This document shows, piece after piece, positions 39,243 to 51,200 of a stretch of 64,000 nt of DNA (position 1 is the first letter of the stretch; each line of letters starts with the position of its first letter). The position numbers and the translations under genes are program-made. The DNA lies in contig NC_051102.1 in NCBI RefSeq assembly GCF_901709675.1, positions 8,715,412-8,779,411 of the forward strand, given 5' to 3'. The notes below the pieces were generated by a model. It did no database searches, was not told the origin of the DNA, and was given only the letters and a program-made list of their open reading frames with translations. The stretch comes from Syngnathus acus (Eukaryota; Chordata; Actinopteri; Syngnathiformes; Syngnathidae).

Positions 39243-42200
39243 CTAAAAAAAAAAAAAGTTGGAGGGGAAAATTGATCGTTTCAGATGAAAATATGATTCA
39301 CATAATAGTCTAACAGACTCAAATCAGATTATTTTATATTTACCTCTGTCTGGTATGATGAGTTTACAGGGCAGGGCCAAGGGAGTTATTGAATGTTGGC
39401 AAACCAATGCAGTTAAACTTCCTGTAAAACAAAACCTGGTTTGGTGGGAGAAAAATACACGCAGGGACTTTGCTGCGTTCAGATTATCGAATGTTGCTAA
39501 ATTGAAAAAGGTTTGGGAAATCTTGGATTGTAAAATGCACCCTTGAACGCCAGAGGGCAGCAGAGCGCCGCGCCCGTAGCGACAGATAATTACTAAACTG
39601 GTTATCGACTGTTTAACTGAAAAACGTTTGGGAAATCTTGAATTGTAAGATGCACCCTTGAACGCCAGAGGGCAGCAGAGCGCAGCGACTGGATTGACTT
39701 TGATTTGCCAAATGATGTCACTCACCAAAATAGGGCTCATTGGGGCAACCCTTCAAGCGAACACCCTTCTGTGAGCACTCAATCAGGAAATGGCGCACTA
39801 ATTCATTGGCAAGATCTCCACCTGCCAAACACACAAAACCAGATCATGACTTCATTGCAATTGTTCTGTTTTCGAGAGATTCCACGGCTCCTCTGGAGCA
39901 AAAGCAGCAGGTCCGTCCGAGCTTGCCGGGTAATTCCCTTCAAAGACGTGAAGTTGCTGCCACTCGTGAGATGAATGGGATTATGATGCCACAGGAGCGC
40001 CTCAGAGGGTGTTGGGGGCGGCCAGGAGGAGCTGAGGAATGTCTGGACACAAAGGCTCGGAGAAAGACCCGCTCCTTGAGATGGGTTGGGTTTCACACTA
40101 ATAAGAAACCACAATGGACTAAGCTGAGAGTGCGGAGGGGGGAACCGTGTCATGATGTCACCACAGGTGCCTTTGGACCGCGTCGGGACGATGGTGAACA
40201 AAAGGGACAGGTGCGTGTGTGTGTGTTGAGAGGGTTCACATAAGCAGTGGCCAGAAAGGTATGTCCGTACATTTTGTGCTGAACTTGAGAAAGGATGCAC
40301 ACGCTTTTATTGTTCCACAGAAGAACGGTGAGATGCAACTCTGTGTCACGCTGCAACGTGTCCAGAGAATGTTCGGTTTCAGAAATAACTCCTCACTTCA
40401 GTGACCCCCATCGACGTGGGACAGGAGGCGGGATGGATGGATGGATGGAGCACCTCCTTTGTTCTAGGCTGAAAGATTAGCAGCTGATCTGAGAGCTATC
40501 AGACAGCGGCGCTCTGTTTTGCTTCATGGCGATGACGCCCCTCGTACAGTGAAGACTCTCGGGTTCCACTATGAAGGCGACTACAGTGGACGGTAACACG
40601 AGATGGCTTTGGAAGTGATTCCCAGGATGTCCCTGAGACTCACTTTGCAGTTAGGCCATTTTGTTTCCCTCCCAAAATTCCTTCAGTTAACGTTTGCCAC
40701 AGCCACATACTCCAAAATGTTCAGGTATCAAATGAACAATTGAGTTTCGTACCTTTTTTGCTCTGCTGGAGAACAGAGGCCGGGGGTGTGGCCACCTTCA
40801 TGGCCAGCCCGTAGGCACCTCGGAAGGAATGGCTGTCCCGCACGATGAAGCAACCTGGCTCCTTGTCCTTTAAGACTGAAATGGCTGCGCCACACAAACA
40901 TTTTCAGCAAAAAATGAAGGAAAAGTCAAACCTGCATTGAATATTGCTGTGAGTATGAAGCAAAGTGGAATGTGAGGGGCAAAGTTATCGCATTTCTGCC
41001 ACTAGTGGCCGCCTCTTTTTAGGGCAACACCTTGGTCCAGCTTGACCTTGTGGAAATGAGTTAGTATACCGTGACAAGTTAAGTCAATTTTCCGCCATGT
41101 TTTGCTCACATGCAAAGTTGAAAGCTCATGTTTTGCAGTTTTCCATTAGCCATCTGTGTCCAGTATGTGTGCTTCAAATTTGAACGCCATCAGATTTAAT
41201 GGATGTGTTTATTTTTAACACCGCCTTGAAGTTACCCGAAATGGGCCACTTCCTGTGACTTTTCACAGGCGCAGGTTTTGGAGACATCTACTCATGATGA
41301 CTAAGATGAGTCTGGTTTACCAGGATGAAGATGATTTTTTTTTTTACCATGTGAAAGCCAGAACAATTTGAAGGGACAAACTCACCTTGGTCTCTGGAGA
41401 TGTCAGACTTGTACCAGAATTTGGATGTATCTTGTACAAATTTGACCGTAACCTGCTTGCTGGCAAGCACATCTGCAAAACAAACAAGAGCAGAGTGAAC
41501 TTTGCGTGCTCATCAAGGCCACCGGCTTGCTTTCGTAGCTCCCGCCTGGCTCACCCGGCAGAGGCGAGCCTGTTCTCGGGATCTGAGCCGACAGATCCGG
41601 CAAGACGTTGGGGAAGGGGATACTCATGGAACTCGCGCTGTGCGGACTTGAGAATCCGCTCGGTGCAGGGGATGCTGTGCCCCCATGTTCCCCATCTGGT
41701 ACCCTCTTCTTCTCAGGCAGATGCGGCAGCTGAGATTGAATCTCATCCAAGGAGAGAATCCCGTTCGGGGGACAGTGTGAATCATCCTGTTCGTCAAAGC
41801 TTTGGGCGGGACTGTGGCCGAGGGCGTAGTGAGCCATACGGCTTCGCTGGCTGCTACGAGGCGAGCTGTGGCCGTTGGGTTCCGGGTGGACAACTCGGTG
41901 CCCGTAGTCCAGTGAGGGGGAGTGCTGGGGGGCTTGGCCGTTGGAGGGGAAGCTGTTCAAAGAGGCTTGACGGCTCAGGACGGGGTGTTCCGGCCAAGAC
42001 TGGTTCACTGATGGGCTTTTGTTGTAAAAAGGGAGAAAGATGAGAGCACGTCATTTTATATTCGGAAGCAGATGGACGAAAACTTACCCGTCATTCCGCT
42101 GATGGGAGCCAACATTGGCGGAATGTGTCGTCCGGTGGCAGTTGATATTTGCCACATCGACTCCAACATGATTGACCATCTCTGAATATCCTCGTGATTC

Positions 42201-45200
42201 TGTGCGAGTCAAGAGAATTACTGACGGCTTTTCTTTCCATTTTGTATTTGTTTGAAGCGAGAGGGAGGAAGTACAGGAACGGCCTCATCATTGGGAAATA
42301 CTGCCCCGAGAGAAGAGATGTGAATCGAGTCCAATCAATATTGTGGTGTACAGGAAATGAAAACAGCAGTCGTCAATCTTTATGAGACTACCTAGCAATT
42401 ATTTCCGCCGCAAATCAGATTTAATTGAGCGCTCTGACATAGTTAGCTGAAAGCTCTCTGTTGTTCCACTTGGCGTTTCCTTGTTTGTATTTGCCACTGT
42501 GTACACTTTCAAAAGCGGGGGGAAGAAAAGTTTGTCTTTGTGTCAAACTTCCTGGCCCACAGTAACCACGGCAACGAGACAGAACTGAATGTAGCTGAGA
42601 TTCTGGCCCGAGCGTCTCTGCTTTTAAGAGGCACAGCGGGGGCGGCGTTTAGTTCCCAGGCCTTCCGAGCGAAAGACCGACAACTGCGGGCCGCAACGTC
42701 GATACGGGGAAGTTGAGTCGAAATGAAATACAAGACGGCGATATCGTCCGTCTGTCTCTTTGTGGGCGTGTTCAGATTTACAATTTTGCTGCGCACTAGC
42801 AGAAAGGCTCCATGATGAAAGGATTAAGTCCATTTCATTGAAGTCCTCCGTCCCATGCTGGTACCACTTCTTAGCTGTGGGAGCAATCTAGAAGATAGAC
42901 GGTCTTCCACCACAGGTAAAGCCCACAAAAGCATTGAATCTAACCGAGGAACCCAAGATGGGTCAGGAAATTGTTTTTGGGTTTCTCTCTGAAAATCAGG
43001 CGAGAAATTGTCTTACCGTGGTCTGTCCGGAAGCCTCCATAGGAATGAATGGCAGGTGGTGGCGTTTGCCGGAATGACTGAGAAAACTCTGACACATTTT
43101 TCACTGAAACCATCAAAACGAGACATTTGTTATTTCCGTATGCTCAAAATAAGGTGGCCTCAACATTTGACAGGATCACAACTTAAGCAGAAGGACTTTG
43201 ACAGACCGTATGGCGTAGGTGGAGATATAGGGAAGGCGGGAGTGGGCGGAGCCACATCACACCCGGCTTCGACCCTGCTGTCTGCGTCTGGACCTTGCGA
43301 CCCGTAGTCAGCGCTGTCGTTCCTGCACAACACGGCATGCTGGAGACAAACAGGACAAGTTGCCATCAAGCCAACGTCTGGAGGCAAACCTGCGCCGTTC
43401 CATGTACCTGCTGGGATTGCGGCGAGTACGTCCTCTGGATTCTGTACTCCTCGGTTCGCGTCCACCCCGAGCTGCAGAACCTTGCGACGTCACTCCCTTG
43501 ACGGCTTAGACTCCGTGCCGCATCCCCGTCGTTGGACTGGACAACTGGACGCGCGGAACCGTAGAGGAATCATTAAACGGGGGCTGAGTTCATTCTGGCA
43601 GGTTGATCAAAGGCTAACGCCTGAAGTCGTGTTTTGAAAGGACAGCTGAGGAATGCGAGGGAGCAATCTGGTGGGCTACTGTGTGTGGGGGGTTGCTCAG
43701 AGTACTCTGAGGAACATCACCATTCAGCACCTGGGTGTTAATTTGATGTTCTCAGGACTGTCAAGCCAGAAGAATGCTAATGATGCCCAAGTGCTAAAAA
43801 TGCAGCTCATCAGTCGCGTTGTCTAGTGAGTGGACCAGAGCTGTCATGTCCTGGTGGTCATTTAGTCATTTGATAAGCAGCAATGCATACCCCCCCCCTC
43901 CCTCCCTTTGAGTTTGACTCCGCCCCTTTCTTGCAGCTGATACGCTCAGACAGGTATTAGCTTTGTTTGAATCAAATGGAAAAATATTTGCCTGCAGGCG
44001 TACAGATCTTGGGAATTCCGCAGGCCAAGCCTCCCCTCCCCTCCCCTCCACCAGCCGCAAATACATGCTGGAGTTGTGATTCACGCACGACCAGATGGAT
44101 GACTGCCTCTCCTTTCCGCCTCATTAGTTTCCTGCTCAAAACAGCAACTTGAGTGCATGGCAGCTGTCATTGACCATTCCGAGTTAAGAGAGTGAAACTT
44201 AATAACCTTGTTGTTTTTCTAAGCTTGACTCACTCAAAATGGTCATGTGTGATCATACTAAAAGCTATTTTGATTGCTAAACAACTGAGCGGGAAGTAGC
44301 CTGTTGCTTTTCACTGGTAAATTTATTTGTTGAGCCACGATGTTCAAAAAGCCCCCCCCTCCCCTGGTGCACTATGCTGGTCCTCCTCCAGATAGCTAAA
44401 CGGGCAGGCCTGAACAACGCAGCGACCTGAGAAACGTACTGAAAACATCTGAAAAACGCTGGCAGCAAGCCTGCTATTTCTGCCACTCAAACACGCTGGG
44501 TTGGGAGGGGGGCTCGTCACTTCACTGCACAGTGGACAAGAAATAATGTTTTGGACTTTCACATGCTCAACTGTCTTACCCATCTGCTGCGCGTCGTTCT
44601 CGCCGAATCGCAGATGGATACCGTTGGAGCCCTCGGAAGCCGAGCCGTTGACACGCGCGCCGCCGTTCCTCTGGATGGAGCCGTTTTTGCTGGAGGGCGG
44701 CGTGAAAGTGGGGTCCAGGTCCATGATGAGCTGATTGAGCTGATCGATGGAGTTGTCGATATCCACGGTAAGAGATTTGAACTCCTCGTCTCGTTTGTTG
44801 TTGTTGTTATTGTTCAGTGCGGCTTGTTCCTTGCGAGGAACCGTTCCTCCCGGAGAAGACGTGGCCGGGTTCCGCTGCCCCGAGGTCGGGCCTTCTTTGG
44901 GCGAACTACTCCTTTGTTTGTTCCCTCGGTACCTTTCTGCATCATTTCCATCCTCGGGCATGAAAATGAACTGTTGCGCAACCATCTGTTGCTGGCGGAC
45001 CCACGACTGTGTGGAATAGCTTCCCTGTCTGTAGACATGCTTTGGCACGGAAGCGATGCTGGGGTTGGAAGTCACCACCGAGCTGCTCCTGGGACCAATG
45101 TGGCCCCTTCTCGCCTCGCCATAATGTCTCTCATAGTCCTCCATAGGACAAGATGGCGGGTGATGGAGCTGGTTCTGGCTTTGCGGCATTTCCTCTCCTC

Positions 45201-48200
45201 CCGGACCCATGAAGCCGTCCGAGAGCAAGGAGTTCTGGCTGCTTTTGTGGCAGGAGGACGACAAGGTCCCGAAGCTGTCCACGCTATGCAGATCCTGCCC
45301 CGTGATGACCTCATCGTCCAGAATGTCCGTCTCCCTCTCTTGAGGACTTCTTGAGGGGTCGCCGTTAATGTGCACTTGAGCCGGGACTATCTGATGGATG
45401 GCCACTCTTGGGGCCGGATCATCCATCTCCTCAAGCGAGGGGTCCTCCACTCCGAATCCGCTCAACAGCTGTTTGAGCTGAACTTTCTCCTGTTGGCTGG
45501 GACCCTGGTGGGAACGGACGGCGGTAGAGGTCACGGCCGCCGACGAAGCTGCGGGTCTGTCTGCCCAGAGCGAGGTGCTGGACAGGCCTGAGTCGCTGCT
45601 GACGGAGAGGGCGTGATCGCTGTGGTCGGGGCTGGAGGTGGCCGAGGTGCTGCAGGTCCTCGCGACCAACGTGGGCTCTCCTCCGTTGGGGGTCTTCTTG
45701 CTCTGTGCTTTATCCTGGCTTAGGCTTTGACAGCGCGCCACTGTAACGTAGGAAAGAGGTATTTCTATTATTCAAGGTAGTGGCTGGTGAGAAGATTTTT
45801 TTTTTTTTAATCACAGGTCCACCACTGTTGTTGGACATCCATAGAAGGTAATAAATACACAAGATTGGATTATACAATATAACGGCTGCACATCTTGACA
45901 GTTGTGACCCCTGCATTCCTCTCCCTGCTGCGATCGAGCCACCCTTCTCTGCCCCCTGACCTTTGGCATATGTCCAAACAACCTCTTTAATGCTCGAGAA
46001 GCACAGGAGGTCAGTGGTATGTGGCCGGGCCCGCTCATCATCCATCACGAGAGACGTCAGGATCAACACTAGAAGAATTTGCTCTCGCTGCTAGTTCAAC
46101 TTTATGAATCCACAAAAAAACCCCACAGACTTCTCACTTGATCTATCGCCTTCAGTTCAAGACCAGGATCAGATCTAAAGAGCAGACATGCATGATAATG
46201 CTCCCCTCCTCACCCCCGCCGCTGATGTATGACTATTGGCTTACCCCCCACATGCACAAACACACAAGTGGGAAGGCGCATCCGGCTTGCCGGGCCGGCT
46301 CGGCTCGGGCCTCCTCCCGCAGCTTCCCAGTAAATCCCTCTCGTAACATTCCGAGCAAGGTGCAAGCTGCTTTATAGGCAGATGTTTCCCCCTACGCGCT
46401 GACCATCACCCCTCCGTCATTTAAGCCTAACAAATTCTCCTACCTTTTTCGCAACTCGCAGGCGGGCACGCAAGAGAATCCACATCTCCTAAGAAGTTGA
46501 TGAAGAGCCACGCAGCAGCGCCGCCGCCGCAGCGGACACGGCTTTTTCCATGCCGGATAACGTTCAGGGTCAAATGGCTGGAGTGAGTTCTTTCCTCGCT
46601 GAGAAGGTGAGTGTGTTTGCACTCCACACAAGGAGTGTAAAAGGTTGCGGTGGGGTGGGGGGGGGCATCTCCAAATAAGGGCAGAGGAATGTAAACACGT
46701 GAGGCGGGGCTTAGGAGAAGGGGGGGGCGAGGGAAAGGCAGGAACTCGACCTCCTGCTCTACATGAGGGGGACTACCCCTATCGGAAGGGGGGGCTTTAT
46801 AGGCTCCGAGAATGAAAACAACATTCCTTCCTGCTGATTTTTCACTCTTCAGAAAGATACTTTTTAATTAAAGCAGTTGCCTTGCACTCTCCGCAAGAAG
46901 TGGCAGCCCGGTAGTTGTCCTCCTCTCGCTGGCGTGTCATTAAATCACATTCCTGACATCTTTAGCGTACAATATGGTCCAGAAACAGATGTGGCCCACA
47001 CTCAATTATGGGCTGCTCTAATCACACTTTACCTTCAGTGTGGATGGGAAATTCTACAGTGCTCATTCTCTTGTGATGATTGGTGGCTTGCGGCGTGCAG
47101 AACGAAAAAATATGTTATGAGTTTGGACTAATCTTCTGATAGTAGCATGTTGTGGAAATATGACAAGGGCTATGTAACATTCCATCTCAGTGTGTGCTCA
47201 AATGTTTGGAAATTTTAATGACTATTTGAATAGATGTAAAAAATATTGATTTTTTTCAGAATTTTCCTGCCATTTTTGACCGTCTGCCGCTATTTTAAAA
47301 TTTTTACAAATGGTGAAATTTCTATAAGTATAGCACAGCAACTATTTGCATTTTTTCCGCCATTTTGACCATGCAGCCATTCCCCCCCCCCCTTTTTTTT
47401 TATTTTTTAAATTGCAACATTTTGACAGAAGATCCCATCGCATATTATATTTGTTGGCGCTACGGAGTCTACATAAAAACTTGACGTCAAATATGACGAA
47501 GCAAGTGTCACGATTTGTCACTTTTTGAAAGTGATTTTTCCCTTTAAGACAAACGTGCTTGATTTAACTGCTGTAAAAGTGGGTCACAAAGTAATGAACT
47601 TAATAGTTCTCAATTCCTGTATTCCACCCAAATTCTATGTAGCCTTGTCGCCTGTGGTCAGTCCCAACACAAGTGTCATGTGTCAAACTTTTTGGAGGAT
47701 CTACAACTATGCAATTATAGAATGCCCTTCCTTAAATTCCTCCAATTCCAACATCCCAACTGTCAAAACCTAGAGCCATAATTCGAAAAATGAATGCCGA
47801 TGCTCCTTTCTTCCTACTCGGCAAGCGACGACTCTAAACTACAGTAGCCCCGACCGACGGTGACATGACAGGCGGTCGGCTACCTTTAAATATTGACTTT
47901 CTGCAAGATTACATAGCAAGCGATGAGAGGGCAAAATACACCTATTCATGATTTCTGCTTTAATAAGCAACTTGCAAACGTTTCCAGCTGTTAGCGCCCC
48001 TTTTTGTCAGTAAACACCCTCTCTGGGCTGCTTTTGAATCTTAATTCACACATAGGGCTAAAACACACATTGGTACTGATTGGAGGAGAGAAAAAAAAAG
48101 GCATTGAAGTAAATGAGTTCTCCCCCCCCCACCATCTTAGCACTCTTGTGGCAAACAGTTTTTAGACTTCCTCGGGTTGTGTCGCTTTGGAGGCTGTCAA

Positions 48201-51200
48201 AAAAAGGGACGCGGAGTGCTGGGAAGAAAATGTAGAATTCCCACAAAGTCTCGCTCGGATGTCGTGTTTGCATGAGAAAGCGGGGCTGTAAATATCCCAC
48301 ATGAATGCTTCGGAATCGAGCGAGGGGGGGTCGCGGCTTTGTTCATGTCTGCTTTTTTTATTTTTATTTTTTTAATTGGGACATAAATGTTTGTGAGCAT
48401 AACACAGCGCAACTTTCGTAAAAGTGAGTGATGGGAATTGGGTGGATGGGGATCTATTCTGGGAGGCTCTTGTGAATGGCGCCGTTGCGTGGAGAGCGCC
48501 GACCACGGTGGCCCGCCACCAATCTCCGAATGCCGAGGCTGCGCGATGGTTCAAGCGCGCCTACTCATTTGATGCTAGAAAGACCCTGAGAACTCAAGTC
48601 TCGCTGCCTTTGAAGCCGCCGACGCTCACACACATCAACACTCCTCCCTTCTACCTCATTGAAGCCAGTTCACTTTCCTTCCCTCCATTTTGGCTCGCGC
48701 TCGTCCTCGTTAGCATCGCGGTCGTCCGGCGAGAATTACCGTATTTTCCGCACTATAAGGCGCACCGGATTATAAGGCGCACCTTCAATGAATGGCCCAT
48801 TTTAAAACTTTGTCCATATATAAGATATATACATTTGGCCCGCGGGCTGGACTTTGGACACGCCTGCTGCAGTGGCTCAATATTGGTCCATATATAAGGC
48901 GCACCTGATTATAAGGCGCACTGTCGGCTTTTGAGAAAATTGGAGGTTTTTAGGTGCGCCTTATAGTGCGGAAAATACAGTAGCTGAGAATTTGACGAAG
49001 CAATTGAGGGGTACTTACGTGCTACGGTACCTTCTGCGTCACACATGTTCTGGTAGGAGTCCCAGCGGATCAGGGGGTCGGCGGTATTGTAGTCCACAGT
49101 AACGTCGGTGCCGTTGTGCCATCTGTCGGCACCTGAGGCCAAAAGAAACATCAAATCTAGCAATGAGCTCCCTTTACGACAACTTTTGCAGAGTAATAAC
49201 TTTGAAAATATCACACCAGAGAGCAATGCAAAAGTCATCCGATTCAAGAGGGTTCTCATCTATCATCCGGGTGTGCGATTCTCATGTCCAGTGGATTTAT
49301 TTATCTTTGACATTTTTCTAAGAAATATGTGTTTCGTATTTGCTTGGAACCCGACGACCCTTGTATGCCTGATAGCATAAATCTCTTCATATAAACATAG
49401 TAAGCAAAATGGGGGGGGCATGGATTGATTTTTTTTTTTGTAAACTCCGAAATATTCTTAAAAAATTCTGATAAACTGAAAAATTATTTTTTTTAAATCG
49501 GATAAACCCACTGTACACAATTCCCACCCAAACGGAGGTTGGCTCTTGAGCACTTTTCTTTTCTAGAGCTTTTCTTTTTGAAATCCAACTTACCGGGAAT
49601 CTTTTCCGGTCCCTCCGAGAAAAGCAGCTCAACTTTGCCGTACTCTGGAAATCTGGAATCTGAAACGACACAGGGATGCAAGACGTGTAAATTAAACCTG
49701 GCATGCTCCTTGTAGGCCAGACGAGTCAAGACCTGTTTTTCCTTTTTTTTTTTACCTTTGTCGGCGGATTCCATGTCCTCTTTATCAAACATCATCTTAT
49801 AGCCCTGCACTGCTCCCGTGTGGAACTGCAGCCTGAAAATCACCTCCCGCTCTGAAGAAACCTCACTCTTGTGGTAACATTTAATCTAAAAGGGGAATAT
49901 GAAAATACGGTGAAGTCCTGATGTCATCTGAGGGTGTATTGTGCGCTGTTTATTTTCCTTACCATAATGTCCCCTTTGAGAAGCTGGGCAGGCTCCAGGG
50001 TGACGCAGATCCGCCCTCTGTGGCCTGAACCGATGTGACTGTCATGCAAAACGTTGCAATCAAAACGAATTCTCAGGTCGCAATAAGGATTCCACAGTGA
50101 GTGACGGCACAACTTACTAGATTCCAGATGAATACACCGCTTGCATTCCCTGGTAGACTTTGACGTACGGTCGACATACTGGGAAAAAACAAACAAACAT
50201 GCATTTGTAGGATTTGTGACACATTTGCGTGACACTTAAGCATGTTAGCTTATTTTGTGCCATAATTTCGATTTATTATAATGTGACTCGGCTCAAGGGC
50301 TCGCTTCAGCTGAAGTGGTCCCCGAGGTTGTCGGGCATGTGTCTGAGCATGTGCACGCATGTGTGTGTGTGATGTGGTCACGGCTGAGTGAACTCAAACG
50401 CTGCAGCTGTGCATGCCATATAAAAATAAAATGAATAAATATAAATTTAAAAAAAAAAAGTACAATTTAAAAACAGAAAAAATAAAACAATACATAAAAA
50501 TAGATCAATAAATAAAAATAAAAAAGTTTTAACCTCCAGAGGATTCAAAGTTGGGGATTCCATGGAGGATGATGTAATGCAGGAATAAAGGCGAGGCGTT
50601 GATCTTCATGGAGCCGCTTAGGAGGCTGTTGAGGATCCAGACATAGCTAAAAACGACATATGGAAAGCTTGAACAGTGACTTCATGTTTCTTAACATCAA
50701 ATTGAAATTCTTCCTTCTTCTTACCGCTTCTGTGACGGCGTCATGAGAGCAGAGACTTTATCATCGTAGTATTTCCTCATGGCGAAACGGTCCAATGCTT
50801 GATCAGCACTTTGAAGGAAAATGGGGTGTGTGTGGGGGGGGGGAGATGCTTTCAATTTATTAAACACTTCCAGCAACAATGATTCAACTTGCGCTGCCCC
50901 TGTCATTAAAGCGCGTTAACCCCGACTTGTACAAGGTCAAAAGTGGCACACATGCATACACACGCATAATGGAGACGAGTGAAAGTAAGCCGAGGGACAA
51001 GGGATTCCCGCAGAGAGGAAGAGAATGGCAGCTTTAAGTAAACAGGGAGGCGGAGACCAGGGTGTGTGTGCACAACTCGGCCATTCAGGCGTCCCTAAAA
51101 CTAACAAGCGTGAGGGCCTTTTCACCCAGACCCTCACCCGTGCCCCCCCCCAAAAACCTATTCTTTTGTAAATCGGACGCATTGTTTTCCTCTCTCTTGC

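Noticed and set aside
44551-45354. 267-codon plus-strand open frame
   Set aside because: Antisense shadow of the tns3 central exon, whose minus-strand translation matches tensin 3.
48424-48897. 157-codon plus-strand frame
   Set aside because: Its second half is the TA-flanked miniature element and the first half has no family motif; antisense inside a tns3 intron.
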